Positions 1 through 5,114 are shown, numbered from the stretch's first letter. The stretch: 5,480 bases of DNA from Oscillospiraceae bacterium (GCA_017483405.1 JAFUWP010000167.1:1-5480); one strand, 5' to 3'. The notes: generated by a model not told the origin, from the letters alone. Program-made: numbers and translations.

Positions 1-306
1 CATAACAGGTATCAGCAGGTAAAAATCTGCTTCCCTAGGAGGACTCCATTTTTTATCCTGTCCTCTTTATTATACCTTTTATTCGTCTGGTTGTCTATCT
101 TTGAGCCGTCTTTTGACTATATCATTATTATACTAGGAGGACTGTTATATGAGGATATTACAAGAATTTTCTGTCCGGTTTCTGTGATTGGCTGGATTCG
201 TCTGGAAAGCCGGGCTTCGCATTTGTTCCAGCTGCATGATAACAACAGTCAGCAGGCGGAGGAATATTATCAGCTTCCTTATACCGGAAAATTTTATAAT
301 AGTTAA
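1..306 (+). CDS. C-terminal part of an unrecognised putative membrane protein (5' end outside window)
   Basis: The frame is open from the first base to a TAA at 304-306, giving 101 residues without a stop in AT-rich DNA, so coding is likely. A TTG at 91 could be read as a start, but the frame continues upstream without interruption and no ribosome-binding site sits well before it, so I treat this as a 5'-truncated gene. The visible part has a hydrophobic stretch at about residues 17-35 (starting PFFILSSLLYLL), a second at about 40-50 (YIIIILGGLLY), then a more polar tail rich in Q, N, E and Y. This suggests one or two membrane spans near the C terminus. I do not recognise the family. Its stop lies 61 nt before the -35 box of the S10 promoter, so it is probably a separate transcription unit. 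In many Bacillota tuf or fusA precedes rpsJ; this is neither. Confidence 0.5.
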   Translation, partial: HNRYQQVKICFPRRTPFFILSSLLYLLFVWLSIFEPSFDYIIIILGGLLYEDITRIFCPVSVIGWIRLESRASHLFQLHDNNSQQAEEYYQLPYTGKFYNS

Positions 307-366
307 TAAATTTAATTTTATTTACAGAAAATTAAGAAAATATTTTCATAAAATTCAGAATAACAC
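307..366. promoter_or_regulatory. AT-rich upstream region with 12-bp palindrome, possible UP element
   Basis: Almost entirely A and T, with A/T tracts directly upstream of the -35 box, as expected of an UP element contacted by the RNA polymerase alpha C-terminal domains. It contains the perfect palindrome GAAAATATTTTC at 336-347. It also contains an A/T-only inverted repeat, TTAATTTT (312-319) with AAAATTAA (328-335), just after the preceding stop codon. That repeat has no GC stem and no T tract after it, so it is a poor terminator candidate for the upstream gene. The UP-element role is inferred from base composition and position only. Confidence 0.4.
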
Positions 367-395
367 TTGACATTTTCCGGATTTTATGCTAAAAT
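367..395 (+). promoter_or_regulatory. Strong sigma-A-type promoter of the S10 operon
   Basis: A perfect -35 box TTGACA lies at 367-372, followed by a 17-bp spacer and a -10 box TAAAAT at 390-395 (one mismatch to TATAAT). TG at 387-388 gives an extended -10. Transcription is expected to begin near 402-403. This is by far the best promoter I found in the window and suits a highly expressed ribosomal-protein operon. The -10 box is also the right half of an inverted repeat, ATTTTA-TGC-TAAAAT, at 381-395. Confidence 0.88.
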
Positions 396-499
396 ATATA
401 AAGTCCAAGAGATTTGGATAACTAATATGCGCAGAAGCGGAAGGTTGCTGACGGTTTGTCAGGGAATTTCCGTGGAGTATGTCCGGTCATCAGAACCGG

Positions 500-598
500 T
501 CGGCAAGAAATGATGACACAGTATGTGCTGACAGGAAGATATTATTTCTCTCTGAAATAATATGCCGCCTTGTATCTGACTGTGTGCCCGTTTGCCGG
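500..598 (+). promoter_or_regulatory. Candidate antiterminator pairing (500-507 with 591-598)
   Basis: TCGGCAAG at 500-507 can pair with TTTGCCGG at 591-598 in eight consecutive pairs: six Watson-Crick plus a G-U at each end. This helix would enclose the long hairpin at 516-585. It uses bases 595-598, the first four bases of the terminator stem, so the two folds exclude each other. That is the usual layout of an attenuation switch. It is inferred from complementarity alone. Confidence 0.4.
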
Positions 599-623
599 AA
601 TCTGCCAAAGATTACCGGTTTTT
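595..623 (+). terminator. Intrinsic-terminator-like attenuator in the S10 leader
   Basis: CCGG-AATCT at 595-603 pairs with AGATT-A-CCGG at 609-618. This gives nine base pairs with one bulged A (614) and a GCCAA loop at 604-608. Five T residues (619-623) follow directly. The hairpin is 103 nt before rpsJ, downstream of the promoter, and it is not the end of any gene. It would therefore act on leader transcripts as an attenuator. The AT half of the stem and the short T tract suggest a moderate terminator. Confidence 0.65.
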
Positions 624-681
624 GTATTGATTAACCCACGATACACACGGAAACGGGAAAAAGCATCATCTCTGAAAACTG

Positions 682-717
682 CGCCCCCAATTTTGATTTT
701 TTTAAATTAAGGAGGCG
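682..717 (+). promoter_or_regulatory. Hairpin able to mask the rpsJ ribosome-binding site
   Basis: The rpsJ Shine-Dalgarno sequence AAGGAGG is at 709-715, ten bases before the ATG. The upstream segment 682-693 can pair with 704-717: CGCC with GGCG (682-685 with 714-717), CC with GG (686-687 with 711-712, A713 bulged), and AATTT with AAATT (689-693 with 704-708). A T-rich loop spans 694-703. All five G/C positions of the Shine-Dalgarno core except the bulged A would be paired. Any C-rich tract can pair with a Shine-Dalgarno sequence, but the complementarity here extends past it on both sides. Confidence 0.35.
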
Positions 718-725
718 AATTTGAA

Positions 726-1040
726 ATGGCAGTAAGCGAAAAAATCAGAATCAAAATCAAAGGTTATGAACATGCTACAGTAGACGCAGCAGCAGCTAAG
801 ATTGTAGAAGCTGCTAAGAGAAGCGGCGCAAGCGTTTCCGGCCCGATTCCGCTCCCCACTGAGAAGGAAATCGTTACCATTCTCCGTGCGGTTCACAAGT
901 ACAAGGACAGCCGCGAACAGTTTGAACAGCGCACTCACAAGAGACTGATTGATGTTATCCGTCCTACAGACAAGACTACTGATGCACTTCAGAAACTCGA
1001 ACTTCCCGCAGGCGTGGACATCGTAATGGAAGTAAAATAA
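726..1040 (+). CDS. rpsJ: 30S ribosomal protein S10 (NusE)
   Basis: 104 residues, the normal length for bacterial S10. S10 sits in the head of the small subunit and also acts as NusE: with NusB it joins antitermination complexes on rRNA operons, and it contacts NusG to couple transcription and translation. The diagnostic block HKYKDSREQFEQRTHKRLID is present at about residues 57-76, preceded by the conserved GPIPLPTEKE segment that belongs to the long ribosome-penetrating loop. The start is set by AAGGAGG at 709-715, ten bases upstream. It is the first gene of the operon, after the long leader, and is separated from rplC by 83 nt containing two hairpins. Nothing in the protein looks abnormal. 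Confidence 0.98.
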   Translation: MAVSEKIRIKIKGYEHATVDAAAAKIVEAAKRSGASVSGPIPLPTEKEIVTILRAVHKYKDSREQFEQRTHKRLIDVIRPTDKTTDALQKLELPAGVDIVMEVK

Positions 1041-1052
1041 TCACGCTTTCCC

Positions 1053-1098
1053 GACTGTTTTGAGAAAAAACAGTCAGGTCATGTCGGATTTTTCCGAC
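1053..1098 (+). promoter_or_regulatory. Two tandem hairpins between rpsJ and rplC
   Basis: The first hairpin pairs GACTGTTTT (1053-1061) with AAAACAGTC (1067-1075), nine pairs around a five-base loop. The second pairs GTCGGA (1083-1088) with TCCGAC (1093-1098), six pairs around a TTTT loop. Neither is followed by a T tract, so they are not intrinsic terminators. The gap continues to an AAGGAGG site at 1109-1115 for rplC. CCGAC at 1051-1055 could also pair with GTCGG at 1083-1087, which would exclude both hairpins. A role in mRNA processing, stability or translational control of rplC is possible but only inferred. Confidence 0.55.
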
Positions 1099-1123
1099 CA
1101 ATAACCATAAGGAGGAATTTTTC

Positions 1124-1753
1124 ATGCAGAAAGGCATTATCGGCAAGAAAGTCGGTATGACTCAGATTTTTGACGAAAACGGCAAAATGATTCCGGTGAC
1201 TGTTGTAGAAGCAGGTCCGTGTCAGGTCGTTCAGGTCAAGACAGAAGAAAATGACGGTTACAACGCTGTTCAGCTCGGTTTCGGCGACAAGAAGGCCAAC
1301 AGAGTGAACAAGCCCGAAAAAGGTCATTTTGACAAAGCCAATGCTGGCTATAAGAAGACCCTGAAAGAATTCAAGCTGGATGACTGCAATCTCGAAGCAG
1401 GCAGTCTCGTGAAGGCTGATGTCTTTGCAGCAGGCGACATCGTAGATGTATGCGGCATCAGCAAAGGTAAAGGCTATCAGGGTGCTATCAAGCGTCACAA
1501 TCAGCACAGACTGAAGGAAACTCACGGTACTGGCCCTGTACATCGTCAGGCAGGTTCTATGGGTGCATGTTCTTCTCCGTCCAGAATCTACAAGGGCAAG
1601 GGCATGGCTGGTCACATGGGTGCTGAAAGAGTTACTGTTCAGAACCTCGAAATCGTAAAGGTTGACGCTGAAAATAATCTGATTGCTATCAAGGGTGCAA
1701 TTCCTGGTCCTAAGGGCGGTATTGTGACCATCGTTGACAGCGTAAAGGCATAA
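1124..1753 (+). CDS. rplC: 50S ribosomal protein L3
   Basis: 209 residues, the usual bacterial length. L3 binds 23S rRNA early in 50S assembly, and its extended loop reaches toward the peptidyl transferase centre. The sequence opens with the typical KGIIGKKVGMTQIFDENG. It has the family signature around residues 113-125 (SKGKGYQGAIKRH) and the central extension HGTGPVHRQAGSMG at about 134-147, followed by the SPSRIYKGKGMAGHMG stretch. At the position of the glutamine methylated in E. coli L3 (GSIGQ) this protein has alanine (GSMGA), which is common in Bacillota, so no equivalent modification is expected. The start is fixed by AAGGAGG at 1109-1115, eight bases before ATG. Only 18 nt separate it from rplD. 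Confidence 0.98.
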   Translation: MQKGIIGKKVGMTQIFDENGKMIPVTVVEAGPCQVVQVKTEENDGYNAVQLGFGDKKANRVNKPEKGHFDKANAGYKKTLKEFKLDDCNLEAGSLVKADVFAAGDIVDVCGISKGKGYQGAIKRHNQHRLKETHGTGPVHRQAGSMGACSSPSRIYKGKGMAGHMGAERVTVQNLEIVKVDAENNLIAIKGAIPGPKGGIVTIVDSVKA

Positions 1754-1771
1754 GGAAGGAGGAAACTGAAA

Positions 1772-2395
1772 ATGGCAACTGTAAAAGTATTTGATATGAC
1801 TGGCAGTGAAGTTTCTCAGACAGAACTTTCCGATGCAGTATTTGGTATTGAACCGAATGTTTCCGTAATGCACGCTGTCGTTGTCAATTATCTCGCTAAC
1901 CAGCGTCAGGGCACACAGTCTACTCTCACTCGTACAGAAGTAAGAGGCGGCGGCAGAAAGCCTTGGAGACAGAAGGGCACTGGCAACGCAAGACAGGGCT
2001 CTATCCGCGCTCCTCAGTGGAGACACGGCGGTGTCGCTATCGGTCCGAAACCCAGAAGCTACAGATATACTCTGAATAAGAAGGTACGCAGACTCGCTAT
2101 GAAATCTGCACTTTCCCAGAAGGTTCTGGAGGGCAATCTGATTGTTCTGGATACTCTCACAATGGATGAGTACAAGACAAAGACAATCGTAGCTATGCTC
2201 AAGGCACTCGGCGTTGAAAAGAAGGCTCTGATTGTGACAGCTGATGCTGACCAGAAAGTTTATAAGAGTGCTGCTAACATTCCTGGTGTAAAAACCGCTC
2301 ATGTAGGTACTCTGAATGTATATGATATTCTGAACGGCGGTAAATTCATCGTTGCGAAGAATGCCATCGCAAAAATCGAGGAGGTGTTCGCATAA
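1772..2395 (+). CDS. rplD: 50S ribosomal protein L4
   Basis: 207 residues, normal for L4, a 50S assembly protein whose long loop lines the peptide exit tunnel. That loop is clear at about residues 45-97, with the hallmark GGGRKPWRQKGTGNARQGS (59-77) and then IRAPQWRHGGVAIGPKPRSY; the globular domain flanks it. This loop is where macrolide-resistance changes occur in many bacteria, and nothing here departs obviously from the usual sequence. In E. coli, L4 is the autogenous repressor of the S10 operon through its leader, so this protein is the first candidate ligand for the leader at 402-725. AAGGAGG at 1756-1762 is nine bases before ATG. The stop overlaps the rplW start by one base (TAATG at 2393-2397). 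Confidence 0.98.
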   Translation: MATVKVFDMTGSEVSQTELSDAVFGIEPNVSVMHAVVVNYLANQRQGTQSTLTRTEVRGGGRKPWRQKGTGNARQGSIRAPQWRHGGVAIGPKPRSYRYTLNKKVRRLAMKSALSQKVLEGNLIVLDTLTMDEYKTKTIVAMLKALGVEKKALIVTADADQKVYKSAANIPGVKTAHVGTLNVYDILNGGKFIVAKNAIAKIEEVFA

Positions 2396-2727
2396 TGAAA
2401 GCTCCGCAGGATATTATTATCAAGCCGATTATCACAGAACAGTCTATGGACGGTCTGCCGAACGGCAAGTATACTTTCAAAGTGGCTAAAGATGCCAACA
2501 AGCTGGAAATCAAGAATGCTGTTGAAGAACTGTTCAATGTAGAAGTCACTAAGGTCAATACAGTGAACTGCCGCGGCAGAGAAAAAAGAGTAGGCAGATT
2601 TGCCGGCACAACTTCTTCTTACAAGAAGGCTATTGTGACTGTAAATCCTGAACCTGCAAACGAAAAAGGCACTAAGAAAGCCGATAAGAAGAAGGGTACT
2701 ATTGAATTCTTTGACGGCATGTATTAA
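2395..2727 (+). CDS. rplW: 50S ribosomal protein L23
   Basis: 110 residues, longer than the roughly 95-100 usual for bacterial L23. L23 sits at the tunnel exit and is a docking site for trigger factor and signal recognition particle. Recognisable parts are IIIKPIITEQS near the N terminus, KYTFKVAKDANKLEIKNAVE (about 25-44), FNVEVTKVNT, SYKKAIVTV (about 75-83) and the terminal IEFFDGMY. The extra length is a charged stretch between the last two blocks, about residues 84-100, rich in K, E, D, P and N. Translation is probably coupled to rplD: the ATG overlaps the rplD stop, and GAGGAGGT at 2378-2385 lies inside rplD, nine bases upstream. Confidence 0.97.
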   Translation: MKAPQDIIIKPIITEQSMDGLPNGKYTFKVAKDANKLEIKNAVEELFNVEVTKVNTVNCRGREKRVGRFAGTTSSYKKAIVTVNPEPANEKGTKKADKKKGTIEFFDGMY

Positions 2728-2790
2728 TCCGCCCATTCGTTCCGTATGGGATATACTCCCGCAAAAGTATGAATTAAGGAGAGAAATCAA

Positions 2791-3624
2791 ATGGCAATTA
2801 AAAGCTATAAGCCGACTTCTCCTTCCCGCCGTCAGATGACAGTCACAGATTATTCTGTACTGAGCAAAGACGGTCCGGAAAAGAGTCTGCTTGAACCGCT
2901 TAAGAAAAAGAGCGGCAGAAACAGCTACGGCCGCATTACTGTTCGTCACAGAGGCGGCGGCAACAGAAGAAAATATCGTGTAATCGACTTCAAGCGCGAT
3001 AAGGAAGCTCTGGACGCTAAGGTTCTGACTCTGGAATATGACCCGAACAGAAGTGCTTTCATCGCTCTGGTAGAATACGAGGACGGCGAAAAGCGTTATA
3101 TCCTCGCTCCTCATGGCTTGAAAGTCGGCGATAAGGTTCGTTCCGGTGAAGATGCCGACATCAAGCCCGGCAATGCACTGAAACTGACTGACATTCCGGT
3201 TGGTACATTCATCCATGCAATTGAACTGTACCCTGGCAAGGGCGCACAGCTCGTAAGAAGTGCCGGCAATATGGCACAGCTCATGGGTAAGGAAGGCGGC
3301 TATGCCCTCATCCGTCTGCCCAGCGGCGAAATGAGAAAAGTTCCGATTGGCTGCAAAGCTTCCATCGGTCAGGTTTCCAATATCGACCACGAAAACGTAA
3401 ACTACGGCAAGGCCGGCAGAAAACGTCACATGGGCTGGAGACCTACAGTCCGCGGTTCTGTTATGAACCCCTGCGACCATCCGCACGGTGGTGGTGAAGG
3501 TAAATCCCCTGTTGGTCGTCCCGGACCTGTTACCCCGTGGGGCAAGCCTGCTCTTGGTTATAAAACCAGAAAGAAGCACAACCGTACTGATAAATATATC
3601 GTAAAGCGCCGCAACGGCAAGTAA
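2791..3624 (+). CDS. rplB: 50S ribosomal protein L2
   Basis: 277 residues, the normal length. L2 is one of the most conserved 50S proteins; it binds 23S rRNA, helps join the subunits and lies near the peptidyl transferase centre. Family blocks in order are GRNSYGRITVRHRGGGNRRKYR (about 42-63), LEYDPNRSA (81-89), GEKRYILAP (99-107), KPGNALKLTDIPVGTFIHAIE (125-145) and the C-terminal signature VMNPCDHPHGGGEGKSPVGR (224-243). The functionally important histidine of DHPHGGGEG is intact. The N-terminal KPTSPSRRQMT and the basic tail KRRNGK are typical. The start follows AAGGAG at 2776-2781, nine bases upstream, a slightly weaker site than its neighbours. The 63-nt gap before it is one of the longer junctions in the operon. 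Confidence 0.98.
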   Translation: MAIKSYKPTSPSRRQMTVTDYSVLSKDGPEKSLLEPLKKKSGRNSYGRITVRHRGGGNRRKYRVIDFKRDKEALDAKVLTLEYDPNRSAFIALVEYEDGEKRYILAPHGLKVGDKVRSGEDADIKPGNALKLTDIPVGTFIHAIELYPGKGAQLVRSAGNMAQLMGKEGGYALIRLPSGEMRKVPIGCKASIGQVSNIDHENVNYGKAGRKRHMGWRPTVRGSVMNPCDHPHGGGEGKSPVGRPGPVTPWGKPALGYKTRKKHNRTDKYIVKRRNGK

Positions 3625-3645
3625 TCGGAAAGGAGGAACTAAATC

Positions 3646-3930
3646 ATGAGCAGAAGTATCAAAAAAGGTCCTTATGTGCAGGAAGTTCTCCTCAAGAGAG
3701 TCGTTGCCATGAACGAGGCCGGCGAGAAGAAAGTGCTCAAGACATGGAGCCGTTCTTCTACTATCTTTCCGGATTTTGTCGGACATACCTTCGCTGTGCA
3801 TGACGGCAGAAAACATGTGCCGGTTTATGTAACAGAAGATATGGTTGGTCACAAGCTCGGCGAATTTGCACCCACAAGAACTTTCAAGGGTCATGCAGGT
3901 TCTAAGACATCCAACAACGGCAAGAAGTAA
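3646..3930 (+). CDS. rpsS: 30S ribosomal protein S19
   Basis: 94 residues, the usual length. S19 lies in the head of the 30S subunit next to S13 and takes part in intersubunit bridging and contacts near the A site. The sequence begins SRSIKKGPYV and contains the core KTWSRSSTIFPDFVGHTFAV (about 33-52) and the signature HKLGEFAPTRTFKGHAG (about 69-85), followed by a short basic tail. AAAGGAGG at 3629-3636 is nine bases before the ATG. Translation ends in tandem stops, TAA then an in-frame TAG (3928-3933). The linkers before this gene and before rplV share the 14-base string AAGGAGGAACTAAA. Confidence 0.98.
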   Translation: MSRSIKKGPYVQEVLLKRVVAMNEAGEKKVLKTWSRSSTIFPDFVGHTFAVHDGRKHVPVYVTEDMVGHKLGEFAPTRTFKGHAGSKTSNNGKK

Positions 3931-3952
3931 TAGCGGAAGGAGGAACTAAAGA

Positions 3953-4291
3953 ATGGAAGCTAGAGCAACTCTGAGCAATGTCCGCATCTCCCCGAGAAAA
4001 GTACAGATTGTACTGGACTTAATCAGAAATCAGTCTACAGAAAAAGCACTGGCAACACTTCGCCTCACACCTAAGGCAGCAAGTCCGATTCTGGAAAAGC
4101 TTTTGAAGTCCGCTATTGCAAATGCAGACAATAATCACAGCATGAACAAGAACAATCTCTATGTTTCTGAATGCTATGTGACGCCCGGTCCTATCATGAA
4201 GCGCATTATGCCAAGAGCACAGGGCAGAGCTTACCGGATTCTGAAAAGAACATCTCATATCACAATCGTGGTAGCAGAAAAAGAAGACTAA
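3953..4291 (+). CDS. rplV: 50S ribosomal protein L22
   Basis: 112 residues, normal for L22. Its beta-hairpin forms, with L4, the narrow part of the peptide exit tunnel. Visible blocks are VRISPRKVQIVLDLIRNQ (about 10-27), KAASPILEKLLKSAIANADN (41-60), LYVSECYVTPGP (69-80) and the tunnel hairpin and end, MKRIMPRAQGRAYRILKRTS (82-101), then HITIVV. The hairpin has no insertion or deletion of the kind linked to macrolide resistance. AAGGAGG at 3937-3943 lies nine bases before ATG. Only 19 nt separate its stop from rpsC, most of that being the rpsC ribosome-binding site. Confidence 0.98.
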   Translation: MEARATLSNVRISPRKVQIVLDLIRNQSTEKALATLRLTPKAASPILEKLLKSAIANADNNHSMNKNNLYVSECYVTPGPIMKRIMPRAQGRAYRILKRTSHITIVVAEKED

Positions 4292-4310
4292 TCCCCAAGG
4301 AGGTTAAGTA

Positions 4311-5114
4311 ATGGGCCAGAAGGTTAATCCGCACGGTCTCCGTGTCGGTGTAATTAAAGACTGGGATTCCCGCTGGTATGCCAAAAAGGCTGACTTCGGT
4401 GATATGCTGGTAGAAGACTACAACATCAGAAATTTCATCCTGAAAACTCTGAAGCCGATGGGCGTACTGCGTGTAGAAATCGAACGCTTTGCAGAAGATA
4501 AAGTGAGAATCCACATCCACTGCGCAAAACCCGGTCTGGTAATCGGCAAGGGCGGCGCAGAAATCGAAAAGCTGAGACTTCAGCTTGAAAAGAAAATGAA
4601 AAAGCAGGTTGCTATCAATATTCTTGAAATCAAGCAGCCTGATATGGACGCACAGCTCGTTGCTGAAAAAATCGCTCTCGATTTAGAGAACCGTGTTTCT
4701 TTCAGACGCGCTATGAAACAGTCCATCAGCAGAGCCATGAGACTCAATGCAAAGGGTATCAAGGTTATGGTTTCCGGCAGACTGGCCGGTGCTGAAATCG
4801 CTCGTTCTGAAAGCTATCATGAAGGTACAATTCCGCTTCAGACCATCAGAGCGGATATTGACTATGGTTTTGCAGAAGCAGATACCACTTATGGCAAACT
4901 CGGCGTAAAGGTTTGGATTTACAAGGGCGAAGTTCTCAAGGGCGATGCTGCCAAGGCTATGGCCGCAAGAGAAAAGTCCGAAAAGAAACCTCGCAGAGAT
5001 TTCAAAAACGGCGACAAGAAACAGCGTGATAACCGCAATAACGGTTTCCGCGGCGAAAACAGACGTGCTTACAATAACGCACGCAGTGCAAAAAGAGAAG
5101 GAGGTAACAAGTAA
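4311..5114 (+). CDS. rpsC: 30S ribosomal protein S3 with extended basic C-terminal tail
   Basis: 267 residues, longer than the roughly 210-235 common for S3. S3 lines the mRNA entry channel of the 30S subunit and contributes to its helicase activity. The start MGQKVNPHGLRVG is canonical. A type II KH domain is present, with the VIGKGG loop at 77-82. The basic residues of the entry site are conserved in FRRAMKQ (131-137). The C-terminal domain is marked by KGIKVMVSGRLAGAEIARSE (148-167) and YGKLGVKVWIYKGE (194-207). After about residue 215 a low-complexity tail of some 50 residues follows, rich in K, R, N, G, D and E, probably disordered. AAGGAGGT at 4297-4304 sets the start. The stop overlaps the rplP ATG by one base, and the rplP ribosome-binding site lies within the tail codons. 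Confidence 0.98.
   Translation: MGQKVNPHGLRVGVIKDWDSRWYAKKADFGDMLVEDYNIRNFILKTLKPMGVLRVEIERFAEDKVRIHIHCAKPGLVIGKGGAEIEKLRLQLEKKMKKQVAINILEIKQPDMDAQLVAEKIALDLENRVSFRRAMKQSISRAMRLNAKGIKVMVSGRLAGAEIARSESYHEGTIPLQTIRADIDYGFAEADTTYGKLGVKVWIYKGEVLKGDAAKAMAAREKSEKKPRRDFKNGDKKQRDNRNNGFRGENRRAYNNARSAKREGGNK

Larger units (their letters stand above)
402..725 (+). promoter_or_regulatory. Long structured 5' leader of the S10 operon mRNA
   Basis: About 324 nt separate the expected transcription start from the rpsJ ATG. Hand folding gives, in order: a 5-bp hairpin TCCAA/TTGGA (404-408 with 414-418); a hairpin with symmetric internal loop, CGGAA/TTCCG (438-442 with 468-472) enclosing CTGAC/GTCAG (448-452 with 458-462); a hairpin CCGGT/ACCGG (483-487 with 495-499); a long compound hairpin, ACACAGT/ACTGTGT (516-522 with 579-585), then ACAGG paired with CCTTGT through a bulge (531-535 with 568-573), capped by a perfect 10-bp stem (539-548 with 554-563); and a terminator-like hairpin at 595-623. 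E. coli has an S10 leader bound by L4 that controls both transcription and translation. I cannot tell whether this leader is homologous. No protein longer than 28 residues starts here. Confidence 0.75.

Noticed and set aside
35..143. Repeated CTAGGAGGACT at 35-45 and 133-143, resembling ribosome-binding sites
   Set aside because: The second is followed by an ATG at 149 that opens only a 12-codon frame; the first has no suitable start nearby. Both lie inside the open frame at 1-306.
312..335. A/T-only inverted repeat after the first gene as a terminator
   Set aside because: It has no GC pairs in the stem and no T tract after it, so it is unlikely to terminate transcription on its own.
1329..1354. 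Possible internal promoter in rplC (TTGACA ... TATAAG)
   Set aside because: The spacer is only 14 bp, too short for a normal sigma-A promoter, and both boxes fall in conserved coding sequence.
1079..2302. 407-codon open frame on the minus strand opposite rplC and rplD
   Set aside because: It is antisense to two unmistakable ribosomal-protein genes, shows no family resemblance and is explained by the codon bias of the + strand genes.
2299..3894. 531-codon open frame on the minus strand opposite rplW, rplB and rpsS
   Set aside because: It spans several conserved + strand genes and their gaps, and its translation is compositionally odd with no recognisable domain. It is a shadow of biased codon use.
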